Origin: Methanoculleus bourgensis MS2
Lineage (GTDB): Archaea > Halobacteriota > Methanomicrobia > Methanomicrobiales > Methanoculleaceae
DNA: 64,000 bases
Reading direction: 5' to 3'
Assembly (NCBI RefSeq): GCF_000304355.2
Contig: NC_018227.2
Coordinates: 1,116,001-1,180,000, forward strand
The notes beneath the pieces are model-generated. The model worked only from the letters and a program-made list of their open reading frames with translations, was not told where the DNA came from and searched no databases. Below are positions 43,521 through 52,976 of the stretch, one piece after another (position 1 is the stretch's first letter; the number at the start of each line of letters is the position of its first letter). The position numbers and the translations under genes were made by a program.

Positions 43521-44437
43521 AACTCGGCGTTCGTAAGAAGTGCATCCCGCAGGATCTGCACCTGTGTATCGACGCGGGACTGGTCGATAGAGTCACGGAA
43601 CTCCTGCACGAGCCGGGTTGAGAGGTTTGCGTCAAGGTAACATCTCTTTTCGCTGCATTCGTAATCATCCTCCGAGATCTCCTCGCTGGCAAACCTGATG
43701 ACGGTGTGGTCCACCATCACCGCCTTCTGCGGTTCGATGAGGTCGTAGACAAGGCTCCCGGCTCCCTCGTGGAGCATGCCGAGGTCGGGGTCGAGATGGG
43801 CGCCGACCAGGGAGACGCAGCAGTTGCCGTAGAGCATCGCGTAGCCGAGCGAGAACATGGCGTTGACCGGGTCGCGGTAAGGGCGGTTCGTCCGGCGCCG
43901 GAACCCGAGTTCCGGCGGGAGCGTGCGGGAGAGGATCTCGTAGTACATATCGCCGGTCAGGCGGGAGAGTCTCCGCAGTCCCTCCATGGTGACCGAGACC
44001 GCGAGTTCCTCCCGGGCCTGGTAGAGGAAATCAAGTTCCCCGGTGTAGAAGATATCCTGCCCGGTGCAGTCACAGAGTTCCTCGAGGAGGAGGAGTTTCG
44101 ACTGCAGGCCTGCTGTTGCGAGCGGCTGGGCGAACCGGTGGGGGGCGGCGTGTTCCTGGGCGGTGCGCACCCCGCTCTCCGGCCGGTAGCCGTAGGGGTA
44201 GAGGTAGCCGACGGGCGTGCCGTCGATATCAAAGAAGGTGATGACAGCGCCGGCTTTGAGGAGGTTTGTCACTGCCGAGGTGTGCAGGGTATGGCCGCCG
44301 ATGACCAGGAGGTGCTTCACCGCCTGGAGCGGGTAACGCCGGGTGGTGCTCCCGTGCGCGATGACCAGTTCCTGTGTCGTCGCCTTGATATGCCCCCCGT
44401 AGCCGAAGACGGGGAGCCAGGGTTGCGTCGCTGTCAT
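43502..44437 (-). CDS. cas1: Solo Cas1-family integrase/endonuclease, catalytic residues kept
   Basis: A 311-residue protein from ATG 44435-44437; the longer frame upstream (Pro/Arg-rich) looks non-coding. It matches Cas1: AVKHLLVIGGHTLHTSAVTN, VITFFDIDGTPVGYLYPYG, then the catalytic E152 (VTMEGLRRLSRLTGDMYY), H223 (DLGMLHEGAG) and D232 (SLVYDLIE). The block RPYRDPVNAMFSLGYAMLYG is the Cas1 Asn-containing helix. No cas2, cas4, effector gene or repeat array is in the window, and no family B DNA polymerase as in casposons. It belongs with the stand-alone archaeal Cas1 proteins described in methanogens. The role is unknown; DNA integration or structure-specific cutting is inferred. Confidence 0.88.
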   Translation of the reverse strand: MTATQPWLPVFGYGGHIKATTQELVIAHGSTTRRYPLQAVKHLLVIGGHTLHTSAVTNLLKAGAVITFFDIDGTPVGYLYPYGYRPESGVRTAQEHAAPHRFAQPLATAGLQSKLLLLEELCDCTGQDIFYTGELDFLYQAREELAVSVTMEGLRRLSRLTGDMYYEILSRTLPPELGFRRRTNRPYRDPVNAMFSLGYAMLYGNCCVSLVGAHLDPDLGMLHEGAGSLVYDLIEPQKAVMVDHTVIRFASEEISEDDYECSEKRCYLDANLSTRLVQEFRDSIDQSRVDTQVQILRDALLTNAEFHVLYW

Positions 44438-44945
44438 CCTATCACTCTGGAAAGGAGTAGTGGGCGCCTTTTGGTGATGAATGCATCGATTGGGCCGGAT
44501 ACGGAGAGGTTTCCGTGGGGGTAGGTAGGGAGAGGACCGCGGGTTCACTTACCTGCGGTTTAAGCCCGCGGGAGTTACCCGACCACCCTCTTTGGGTTAG
44601 CGTCCGGGCCGATGGCTGTGGCACTCCGATACGACGCGCGCCTGATTTCCCGTAGGTGTTTTTCTGGGCGGATTGCCTGCAAGCGCATCGACCTGTGATA
44701 TATACGCCGCGTCGTGAGCGCCATTGACCGGGATCCCGATCGGCCTGCATTCATCAGTCCCGCCTGTGGCCGCGTTTGGCCACATGGGGGGGTTCTTATG
44801 AGATAAGTATAAAGTTAATCTGAAAAAGTTAAGTTAACCTTACCAACTAAATGCAACCTTTATCTATACTTATAGCGCTATTTTTAAATGTTCGTTAGGT
44901 CAGCGGACTGCTGAGAAAGAGTATGAAGAAAAACCAGGTGATTAT
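44438..44945. other. Intergenic region: promoter region of the surface-protein operon
   Basis: Left half GC-rich without a gene. The right half (44795-44945) is AT-rich. Direct copies of AAGTTAA at 44812-44818 and 44826-44832, the second running into AAGTTAAC, form a possible operator. CTTTATCTATACTTATAG (44858-44875) and TTTTTAAATG (44881-44890) are candidate TATA regions. AGGTGATTAT just before ATG 44946 is the ribosome site. Long leader, so regulation is plausible. Confidence 0.5.
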
Positions 44946-47900
44946 ATGAGTTATTTGGGAAAAAAGATTCAGTATGTCCTGTTCATACTGATGGTATGCT
45001 TGCTGCTGGTACCGCCGGCAGCGGCGGAGACACTCGATAATGCGGGTGTGAACCAGACAGGGAGCTTCGTAGATGATACGGTTCTCCCTGAAGCGACTTC
45101 TTCTGTAACTCTCTCGGAAGAGGTGACTGCGACACCTACAGAGGTGCCTCCTGCAACAGCAACCGATGAGGTGGCAGCAGAACCAACAGAAGAGGTGGTT
45201 GTGGCAACTGTGGAAGAAGATCCGGCTGAATCATCGGTGCAGACTCTGGTGCAGGCCACAGAGCCGGTGATACTCTTTAACGGCACAGTCGCACTGACGG
45301 ACGGTACGTTTGAGTGCACGGCCTACGAGTCCGGTACCGCCTACACCGTCCAGAATAAGACCCCACTCGGGGCCCTCCAGGCGGTGGCGGAACGCAAGGG
45401 CTTCACGTATGAGGTTACCGATAAGCGATGGACCGAAGATGAGGTCCTCCTGCTCGACAATGTCGGCGAATTCTCAAGAGGCACCTCCAAGTGGGTCTGC
45501 TACGTCAACGGCATCAAGAAGGATGGGTACAAGAACCATGATGCCGGCCTCAACGTCATAGCGCTTGCTGACGGTGATGAGATCATCTTCTGCTACGGCG
45601 CCAGCCCGACGCCAGAGGATGCAACTGCGCTGATCAAGATCACCGTGGGTGTTGAGGACTCAGAAGAGCCACCCGTGGAGCCCACCGGCTGGACCATCAC
45701 GCTCAAGGGCGCGTTGACCGATACCGTCAACCAGGATTTCTTTGAGAGGGGTATCACCCACGGGCATACCGCCACCTACACCGATGAGAACGGTGAGTGG
45801 AAGGGCATGCCCCTCTGGTATCTCGTCGGCCTCGTCGACGATGACCAGGGGCACGGCTCCGGGACATTCAACGAAGCCCTCGCCGAGAAGGGCTACTCGA
45901 TCAAGGTCACCGGTAGCGACGGCTACGGGGTCAACTTTGACAGTGCAAGCGTCTCAATGAACGACAAGATCATCGTCGCAAACACCCTCAACGGCACTCC
46001 GCTCCCGGAGACTATCGGCGAGAAGAACAAAGTCTGCTGGCCACTCCGAATGGTCGGCTCTGACGTGAGCGCCGGCCAGTTGGTCGGCGGCGTCGCCACG
46101 ATCGAACTCGTCGGCCTCCCCGAGCCCTCCGAAGGGTGGGAGATAACACTCGCGGGCGCGTTCAACCGGACGGTCTCGCAGGCAGAGTTCGAGGAATGGG
46201 TCAACTGTCACGGTAAGAGGTATACCGACTCCAAAGACCGAGTCTGGACCGGGATGCCGCTCTGGTACCTCGTCGGCGCCGTTGACGACATAGATTCAGG
46301 CAGCCACTGGAAATTCAACGACGCGCGGGTGGACGAGGGGTACACCGTGCGGGTGACCGCGGGTGACGGGTTCAACGCCACCTTCGAGATCGCCGACATC
46401 GCCCGGAACGACTCGTTCATCGTTGCAAATAAACTGAACGCAACAGCGCTTACCGCAGATAACGGCGGGCCGCTGAAGTTTGTCGGCCCCGGTCTCTCCG
46501 GGAAACAGCAGGTCGGCGGCATCGCATCGATTGTCCTCGAGGGGCTGCCGGGCGAGAGCACCGAATCTGAGTGGACGCTCTCCCTCGAGGGGCCGAAGGT
46601 TACGGATCTCTTCACGAAGGAGGAGTTTGAGGACTGCGAAGCGTGCAGTCACCACACAGTGACCTATGACGATGGGGTCAGCACCTGGACCGGCGTCACG
46701 TTAAAGACTCTCTGCGGCTGGGTCGACGACGATGTCATGCACGGCTCCGGGGCGTTCAACACCGCCCTTGCCCAGGCAGGCTACACGGTGATCGTCTCCT
46801 CGGGTGGAGAGAGCCCCTACAGCAAGGAGTTCTCCAGCGAGGATATCCTGGCAAACCCGGAGAACTACATCGTCGCAAGCAAGGTCAACGGCACGGCGAT
46901 CACCGGGGACAAGGTCTACCCGCTCCGCCTCGTCGGCAAGGGTGCAACCGGGAGCCTGAGCGTCGGGAACATCCAGAGGATCCAACTCGTCGACTTCCAG
47001 AAACCGACAGAGCCCCCGGCCATCCGGATCGTCAGGTACGCCTCCGACGGCAAAACAGTCGTGAACGAGACGAAGAAGACCTGCGAGTGGATGGAGAAGA
47101 ACCTGAAGGTCTACGGCGAGCCGGACGGCATCCGGCTCAAGTTCCAGGGTCCCACGTTCAAGCCTGACGACCTCTGGAACCCGGCCAAAGACATTAACCT
47201 CAATAAAGTCGACGAGGTCGTGAAAGGAACCGCAGTCAGGGATCTCTGTGACCTTGTGGGAGGGGTCCCCGAGGGAGGAGAAGTCAAGCTCCTCGCACCC
47301 GATGGTTTCGAGACTAAACTCAACTACACCAACCTCTACACCCCGCTTGAGCGGCAGGGAGAGGCAATCATCGCCTGGTGGAACGAGCGGCAGGGCTACG
47401 TGCCCGACTACAGCGACGGCCCACGCAACTTCTTCACTACTCCTGGCGGCGTCTTCGGCGCCGAAGACATGCGGACATGCCTTGCTGAAGACTACTGGCA
47501 CTACTACTGGGCCGACGGTATCCAGTACCCCTCGGCAGCCGGCGTATCCACAAAATACATCGCGACCATCGCGATCTACCCAGGCACGCGGGAGGACTGG
47601 AGCCTTACCCTGACCGGCGCCATCACCGATACCATGAGCAGATCCTACTTTGAGTCGGCCAAGGCCTGCGCCATGGCAGGCAGCCACAGCGCAACCTGGA
47701 CCGATGGTGAGGGGCAGGTCTGGTCGGGGATGCCGCTCTGGGTCCTCTGTGGCTGGGTTGACGATGCCAACAAACACGATTACGGAACAAACCCCTTCAA
47801 TGACGACCTTGCGGACGCGGGTTATGAGATCACCGTCATCGACTACGGTCCGGACGGCGTGAAAGGCACCGATGATGACTTCTCCACCACGTTCAACAGT

Positions 47901-48590
47901 TCGTTTGTCAAGCGGAACAACAATATCATCGTCGCCGATGAGATCGACGGTGCACCGCTGCCGAATGACGGAAAAACCTGGCCGCTGAAACTCGTCGGCT
48001 CCGCCCTGACCTCGAACAAGCAGAGAGTCGGGAGCATCGATGAGGTTGTGCTGACCGGGGTGCCGGTCGTTGCCGACGCGACGATCTCCCTTGAGCAGGG
48101 CTGGAACTTTGTCTCGGTACCCAGGGTGCTCTCTGCCGGAAACGACAATGCTACAATCTTTGCTAACGTCAACCGGGAGAAGCACAGCATCTGGCAGTAT
48201 GATGCCGCGATAAAGGACTGGAAGAGAGTGACGGAGACCGACCCGATTCTCCCGCTTGAGGGTTACTGGATCTACTCTGCCGGCAACGTGGAAGTTCCAC
48301 TCCAGTTTGACACCGGCGTGATCAGGACTCCTCCAGCAAAGGCGCTTGCAAAAGGCTGGAACGCTATCGGGTTCAGCGACACCGAACCGGCCACGGCACG
48401 CGACACCCTCCTCTCGCTTGGAGATGCGTGGACGCAGGTGATCGGGCATGACGCCAGCACACAGCGGTACGAGACATCCATCATACGGGGCGGGTCGGGC
48501 AACCACGCTGACACGCAGGAGATGCTGCCGATGAAGGGCTACTGGGTCTACCTGCGCGGTGAGAGCGAACTCGCCGCTATCGGGGCATGA
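44946..48590 (+). CDS. Large exported protein: DUF4430 domain plus four SUOX-like (molybdopterin-oxidoreductase-fold) repeats
   Basis: A 1214-residue protein. Signal peptide about 1-27 (VLFILMVCLLLVPPAAA), then a Thr/Glu/Val-rich linker to about 105. Residues about 120-220 are a DUF4430 (transcobalamin-like) domain: LGALQAVAERKGFTYEV, WVCYVNGIKKDGYKNHDAGL, DGDEIIFCYG. Four repeats of about 140 residues follow (starts about 248, 398, 548 and 880), each WTITLKGALTD / WKGMPLWYLVGLVDDDQGHG / YSIKVTGSDGYGVNF / IVANTLNGTPL / LRMVGSDVSAGQLVGGVATI, resembling the sulfite-oxidase fold but without cofactor ligands obvious to me. Between repeats 3 and 4 lies the IRIVRYASDG domain shared with the proteins at 50406 and 54184. 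The C-terminus has two GWN-x8-GYWVY modules. No transmembrane anchor seen. First gene of the surface operon. Confidence 0.78.
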   Translation: MSYLGKKIQYVLFILMVCLLLVPPAAAETLDNAGVNQTGSFVDDTVLPEATSSVTLSEEVTATPTEVPPATATDEVAAEPTEEVVVATVEEDPAESSVQTLVQATEPVILFNGTVALTDGTFECTAYESGTAYTVQNKTPLGALQAVAERKGFTYEVTDKRWTEDEVLLLDNVGEFSRGTSKWVCYVNGIKKDGYKNHDAGLNVIALADGDEIIFCYGASPTPEDATALIKITVGVEDSEEPPVEPTGWTITLKGALTDTVNQDFFERGITHGHTATYTDENGEWKGMPLWYLVGLVDDDQGHGSGTFNEALAEKGYSIKVTGSDGYGVNFDSASVSMNDKIIVANTLNGTPLPETIGEKNKVCWPLRMVGSDVSAGQLVGGVATIELVGLPEPSEGWEITLAGAFNRTVSQAEFEEWVNCHGKRYTDSKDRVWTGMPLWYLVGAVDDIDSGSHWKFNDARVDEGYTVRVTAGDGFNATFEIADIARNDSFIVANKLNATALTADNGGPLKFVGPGLSGKQQVGGIASIVLEGLPGESTESEWTLSLEGPKVTDLFTKEEFEDCEACSHHTVTYDDGVSTWTGVTLKTLCGWVDDDVMHGSGAFNTALAQAGYTVIVSSGGESPYSKEFSSEDILANPENYIVASKVNGTAITGDKVYPLRLVGKGATGSLSVGNIQRIQLVDFQKPTEPPAIRIVRYASDGKTVVNETKKTCEWMEKNLKVYGEPDGIRLKFQGPTFKPDDLWNPAKDINLNKVDEVVKGTAVRDLCDLVGGVPEGGEVKLLAPDGFETKLNYTNLYTPLERQGEAIIAWWNERQGYVPDYSDGPRNFFTTPGGVFGAEDMRTCLAEDYWHYYWADGIQYPSAAGVSTKYIATIAIYPGTREDWSLTLTGAITDTMSRSYFESAKACAMAGSHSATWTDGEGQVWSGMPLWVLCGWVDDANKHDYGTNPFNDDLADAGYEITVIDYGPDGVKGTDDDFSTTFNSSFVKRNNNIIVADEIDGAPLPNDGKTWPLKLVGSALTSNKQRVGSIDEVVLTGVPVVADATISLEQGWNFVSVPRVLSAGNDNATIFANVNREKHSIWQYDAAIKDWKRVTETDPILPLEGYWIYSAGNVEVPLQFDTGVIRTPPAKALAKGWNAIGFSDTEPATARDTLLSLGDAWTQVIGHDASTQRYETSIIRGGSGNHADTQEMLPMKGYWVYLRGESELAAIGA

Positions 48591-48602
48591 TGGAGCGGAT
48601 CC

Positions 48603-50369
48603 ATGGATATCAGGTATATCATATCCCTCCTCATTCTCCTCTCTCTTGCCTGCACAGCAGCCGCCCTGCCGGTGCTCCCCGATGAATTTGCCGGCAGCGT
48701 CACGCTCGACGGGAAACCCGCACCCGCGGGAACCGTCATCACCGCCAGGATCGACTGGAACGAACGCGGCTCCACAGTCACCGCAAAGGCCGGGGAGTAT
48801 GGCCCCCTGGATTCTCCGGGAGTCCTCGCGGTCAGGGCGACTGAAGAGGATCTCCGGCGCTCTGGTTCCCCGATCATAACCTTCTGGGTGAACGGCCACA
48901 AGGCCGATCAGGAGGTCGCGTTTACCGGGGGAGCAACCCGGCGGCTCGACCTCTCGGCTGTCACCGGAGGGGAGGACGATCAGGTGCCGGTAGCGTCCGG
49001 CAGGAATTCGTTCGGAATCGAGGGTGTCGGCATCACGGACACCGACGGGGGGCAGCAGGTCGTCATCGATAACAGGACCGTTCAGGGCGGCATCACCACC
49101 AACGAGACCGCCATTACTCTGAGCAATGTGGACGGGTGGGAGGAAGTGGTCATCTTCACCAGGGAAAGACCTGCTGGAGATATGCAGCTCGCCGGCACCA
49201 TCGAGAGCGTCCATGCCCGAAGCAGTCCGATCAACACCGGATCTGCCTGGGCACAGGTCGACCTTGAGATGAGCAGGCACCCCGGCTCAACCGCTCAACT
49301 CGATACGACAATCTATCAGAACCCCAAAACCGACGAACAGGAGGCATTCGAAACCGTTGTTTACCAGATGACGGGCAAGAACATCAACAGCTTTGCCTAT
49401 GTCCTGAACGTACAGAAGACCAACGTCGCAAACGAAGGGGATGGTGGCATCATCAGGGCCGCAACGATCAGGATGGCGGCCAGCCCCGAATGGGTTACCA
49501 GCATGGGCGGCGTGGATAACGTCGTCATCCTGCGGCGGGCCGACGATGGTACAACGACTGGACTGGAAACGCACTGCCTCAAAGAACGCGATGCTGCCGG
49601 GAACTACATCTTTGAGGCCGTATCCCCGGGCGGCCTCTCAGCATTCGCGCTGGTTGCTACAAAAGCCCCGAGCAGCAGTACAGGAGGCGGTGGCGGGTCC
49701 GGCACCACGTCTGGCGGAGGATCCTCCAAAGACCCGGGATCGCAGCTGGTCTATGACCCCAGTGCCCCCGAGGTGCATACCGGGCGCGTATCCCTTGCCA
49801 CATCATCGACCGGGGTGGTGCTTGAGTCCGTGACGGTCAGGACTGCTGATGAGGCCTGTGCCGTGGCGATACGGGAAGGCACCACCGCGCGCGACGCGGA
49901 CGGCAACCCGCTCGGCGAGGTGACCACTACGAGGATTGCCCCAGCCGACGTTCCGGCGGCTCCGCCGGGAACGACGGTCGCTATTGCGCTCTCGTGCGGC
50001 CCTGCGGGCGCCACCTTCGACCCGCCGGCCGTCCTCACCTACGCCCTCTCCGGGGAAGAGTGGGCGAAGATCGACAAGGGTGCCACACCGAAAGTGATGT
50101 GGTACAACCCTGAGACCGGGAAGTGGCAGGATGTTCCCGCAACGGTGGACCCCGCCACACGGACGGTCACTGCAGAGGTATCGCACTTCAGCATCTATGC
50201 TCTGGCATGGGCCGTCTCAGGGACGACAGCACCAGAAACACAGGACACTCCGACCCCTGAGCAGGAACCGGCCGGGGAACCCGGGGCTGCGTTCCCAACC
50301 TGGGCGCTGGCTCTTGTCGTGGTACTGGTCGCCGCACTTGCAGCATTCCTCGTTATGAGGAAGAAGTAA
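48603..50369 (+). CDS. Exported, C-terminally anchored surface protein with PGF-pre-PGF-like region
   Basis: A 588-residue protein. Signal peptide IIISLLILL-type (RYIISLLILLSLACTAAA). Residues about 1-100 include a carboxypeptidase-regulatory-like beta domain (FAGSVTLDGKPAPAGTVITA). Residues about 140-370 resemble a PGF-pre-PGF region (VVIFTRERPAG, EAFETVVYQMTGKNINSF, VVILRRADDGTTTGLETH). A Gly/Ser linker SSSTGGGGGSGTTSGGGSS follows, then a second beta domain with STGVVLESVTVRTA and EVSHFSIYALAWA, a Thr/Pro/Glu stalk and the final membrane segment FPTWALALVVVLVAALAAFL, then VMRKK. So it is membrane-anchored with its bulk outside. It lies 12 bases after the large SUOX-repeat gene. Confidence 0.72.
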   Translation: MDIRYIISLLILLSLACTAAALPVLPDEFAGSVTLDGKPAPAGTVITARIDWNERGSTVTAKAGEYGPLDSPGVLAVRATEEDLRRSGSPIITFWVNGHKADQEVAFTGGATRRLDLSAVTGGEDDQVPVASGRNSFGIEGVGITDTDGGQQVVIDNRTVQGGITTNETAITLSNVDGWEEVVIFTRERPAGDMQLAGTIESVHARSSPINTGSAWAQVDLEMSRHPGSTAQLDTTIYQNPKTDEQEAFETVVYQMTGKNINSFAYVLNVQKTNVANEGDGGIIRAATIRMAASPEWVTSMGGVDNVVILRRADDGTTTGLETHCLKERDAAGNYIFEAVSPGGLSAFALVATKAPSSSTGGGGGSGTTSGGGSSKDPGSQLVYDPSAPEVHTGRVSLATSSTGVVLESVTVRTADEACAVAIREGTTARDADGNPLGEVTTTRIAPADVPAAPPGTTVAIALSCGPAGATFDPPAVLTYALSGEEWAKIDKGATPKVMWYNPETGKWQDVPATVDPATRTVTAEVSHFSIYALAWAVSGTTAPETQDTPTPEQEPAGEPGAAFPTWALALVVVLVAALAAFLVMRKK

Positions 50370-50405
50370 CCAACACCCCTTTTTCGGACATTCAAGAGTA
50401 AAACC

Positions 50406-52976
50406 ATGGTATCAACGCACATACGAGGCTCCATTCCGCACCTGGTTGCCCTCTCGCTCTGCCTCCTGCTGGCACTGGCGGCCCCGGTTGCCGCATCCCC
50501 AACGACCGAGCTCCACATCAAAAAGATCGCAGCCGATGGAGTTAGCGTCATAGACGAGAAGACCGTCGATTACCGCTGGCTTGAGGCAAACCTCCCGGTC
50601 CAGGGAGACGGCAAAACCCACTACTATCATCAGGGCCCGGTCTTTGAAGGAGATCCCTGGAATCCCGGGGAGGACACAAACATCAAAGATAAGGATATGG
50701 GCGCGGTGAAAGGAACCGACCTCAAAGACATCTGCGAACTCGTCGGCGGGATGGGCGAGGAGGATATCGTCATGCTCCGGGCGGCAGACGGGATGACAAA
50801 GAGGTTCCCCTACAAAAACGTCTACGAGCCGGAACCCCGGCAGGGGCCGATGGTCATCACCTGGTACCACGCTGAAGACGGGTATGTTCCTGATTATCGC
50901 AGCGGAATGAGGCTGGTCTTCTTTGCAGACACATCGACTAACCCGAACGGCACCCATGTCTTCGGTGTCTGGGATATGCACGAGTGTTTCGACCCCGAAT
51001 ACTGGTACTTCTACAATGGTGAGTATCCAACCACCACAGGTCTCTCCGTGCAGTTTATCAGCGAAGTCATCATCGAGAGCGAAGAAGAGGCCACCGGGAG
51101 CATTCACGTAAACTCGACCCCTTCCGGGGCCACCGTCTTCATCGATGACGAAGAGACCGGTGACGTGACCCCCTGCACCATCTCCGGGATTGAGGTCGGC
51201 AGCCATTCTGTCCGGGTCGAGTTGGAGGGGTTCGTCCAGCCGGATGAAGAGTGGGTCACGGTCGATGCGAACGCTGTCACAGAGGTCGAGTTCAACCTGA
51301 CTCTGGAGGCTGAATCAGGTGGCGATAGCAGTAGTGATGGCGGTGGCTCCATAAACGGGAGCATCGCCATCACTTCAGTCCCGATGAACGCGAGTATCTA
51401 CCTCGATGGGAATATGACTGGGCTCTTTACCGATGCGACCCTGAAAGATGTCCCGCCCGGCGAGCATACGATCGAACTCGTGCTGCCCGGTTACCCGAAT
51501 ATGACCCGGACTGTCACCGTCGAGGTGGGACAATGCAGCCTCCTCGATCTGATCTTCGAGAACATTACCACAGGCAACGCCGCCGCCGGGACCGGGAGGC
51601 TTGTCGTCTCTTCGGTCCCGGCGAACGCGAGCATCTACCTCGACGGAAACGCGACGGGGCTTTGGACCAACGCGACCCTGGAAGCGGTCCCGGCCGGCAG
51701 GCATACGATCGAACTTGTAGTGCCCGGCTACCAAAACACCACCAGGACCGTCACCGTCGTGGGGGGTGGGCATACCGCCCTTAATCTGATTCTCTCCCCG
51801 GTAGATTATGAGACCGGAGCGAACACCACGGGCCGGGGTGAACCCACATCCGGGCGTCCGGCACCGAGCAACCCCATAGAGGCTTTCATCGAAGCTATCC
51901 TCACTTTCGTGGGCAGACTGTTCTCGTTCCTCGGGATGGGGGAGAGTACGATAACCCCGCTGGAGCCGGAGAGCACATCGCCCCCCAGCGAGGGTGCGAT
52001 AACCCCCGTGCCGACCGATACCCCGGTGCTCCCCGAACAGACGCCGGGTGAGGTGCGGAGCACAAAAAACCACTCTGGCGGACTCTACATCGACTCGTAC
52101 CCCCCGGGCATGACGATCGTCGTTGACAACAAAAAACTGGTCTGGAAGACGCCCCAGACTGTCTACGGCCTCCGTGAAGGTCTGCATAACATCCGGGTCG
52201 AAGAGAGCGATTCCGATGGGAAAAGAGAAGACTCCGGCTACCAGTTTGAGGCACTCCAGGCCTGGGTCTACCCCGATGCGGTCGCACCGGTCCTCCTCGA
52301 CGGCCTGACAAACCGGTACAAGAAGACCATCCGGATAGACTCAGAGACCTATCAGGGCGCGAAGTTTACGGTGAACGGAGTCTTCCCGGTCGGCACCATC
52401 CCGGGCGATGCTGCAATCGAGGGGGCAAAGTCCTGGATCACCGTCTTCTGGAACGGGACGTACCGCTCACACGCGATCCCCCCGGGCATCGCATCAGGTG
52501 AGACGTACACGGTAGAGCCGCAGAGCGAAGGTATCGTCTCGATCAGCATCCGATCAAGCCCCCCGGGTGCCCTGGTCTTCATCGACGGATTCCCCACCGA
52601 CAAGGTCACGCCGTGCCGGGTGGACGGCCTCTCACCTGGCCAGCACCGGATCCTGGTCTCGATGCCCGGCTACCTCCCCGCCGAGGAGGTCATCAGGATA
52701 CCAGAGGAAGCCAGAACCGGCGGCTCTATCACCTGTACGCTCCGGGAGTACCCCCATGGTGACCTCCTCGTCGAGAGTACGGTCCCGGATGCAAAGATCT
52801 ACCTCTACGGTCGGTATACGGGCGAGAAAGCACCGCACACCTTCCCCGGGATGAGCATCGGCACCTACGAGGTCCGGGTCGTCTCCGAGAACGCCTCAAG
52901 GACCGTCGATGATGTGCTGGTGACGCCGGGAGGAACGACGCAGCGCACGGTGGTCCTGAAGGAGGAACGCCGGTGA
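50406..52976 (+). CDS. Exported protein: IRIVRYASDG-type domain plus multiple PEGA repeats
   Basis: An 856-residue protein. Signal peptide IPHLVALSLCLLLALAAPVAA. Residues about 30-220 are the shared domain (TTELHIKKIAADGVSVIDEK, DYRWLEANLPV, HYYHQGPVFEG, VKGTDLKDICELVGGM, EDGYVPDYRSGMRLVFFAD), which is also in the proteins at 44946 and 54184. Then come three PEGA domains (about 225-455; STPSGATVFIDDEETGDVTP, SVPMNASIYLDGNMTGLFTD, SVPANASIYLDGNATGLWTN), a Ser/Thr/Pro linker with a hydrophobic stretch (FIEAILTFVGRLFSFLGM), a further beta region and two or three more PEGA-like units (SSPPGALVFIDGFPTDKVTP; STVPDAKIYLYGRYTGEKAP). PEGA modules are surface or S-layer-associated. The stop overlaps the next start by 4 bases. 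Confidence 0.78.
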   Translation: MVSTHIRGSIPHLVALSLCLLLALAAPVAASPTTELHIKKIAADGVSVIDEKTVDYRWLEANLPVQGDGKTHYYHQGPVFEGDPWNPGEDTNIKDKDMGAVKGTDLKDICELVGGMGEEDIVMLRAADGMTKRFPYKNVYEPEPRQGPMVITWYHAEDGYVPDYRSGMRLVFFADTSTNPNGTHVFGVWDMHECFDPEYWYFYNGEYPTTTGLSVQFISEVIIESEEEATGSIHVNSTPSGATVFIDDEETGDVTPCTISGIEVGSHSVRVELEGFVQPDEEWVTVDANAVTEVEFNLTLEAESGGDSSSDGGGSINGSIAITSVPMNASIYLDGNMTGLFTDATLKDVPPGEHTIELVLPGYPNMTRTVTVEVGQCSLLDLIFENITTGNAAAGTGRLVVSSVPANASIYLDGNATGLWTNATLEAVPAGRHTIELVVPGYQNTTRTVTVVGGGHTALNLILSPVDYETGANTTGRGEPTSGRPAPSNPIEAFIEAILTFVGRLFSFLGMGESTITPLEPESTSPPSEGAITPVPTDTPVLPEQTPGEVRSTKNHSGGLYIDSYPPGMTIVVDNKKLVWKTPQTVYGLREGLHNIRVEESDSDGKREDSGYQFEALQAWVYPDAVAPVLLDGLTNRYKKTIRIDSETYQGAKFTVNGVFPVGTIPGDAAIEGAKSWITVFWNGTYRSHAIPPGIASGETYTVEPQSEGIVSISIRSSPPGALVFIDGFPTDKVTPCRVDGLSPGQHRILVSMPGYLPAEEVIRIPEEARTGGSITCTLREYPHGDLLVESTVPDAKIYLYGRYTGEKAPHTFPGMSIGTYEVRVVSENASRTVDDVLVTPGGTTQRTVVLKEERR

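Noticed and set aside
43502-44437. Casposon
   Set aside because: No family B DNA polymerase, HTH gene or terminal inverted repeats flank this cas1, and it abuts core genes with a 3' overlap.
43502-44945. A CRISPR array next to cas1
   Set aside because: No regularly spaced direct repeats of 25-40 bases were found on either side of cas1 or elsewhere in the window; the palindromic arrays at 33161 and 35640 have irregular unit lengths and degenerate junctions.
46701-49280. An 859-codon open frame on the minus strand
   Set aside because: It is antisense to the SUOX-repeat and PGF-like genes. Its product is Asp/Gly/Arg/Val-rich with no motifs, as expected from reverse-strand reading of GC-rich codons; the plus-strand proteins have signals and repeats.
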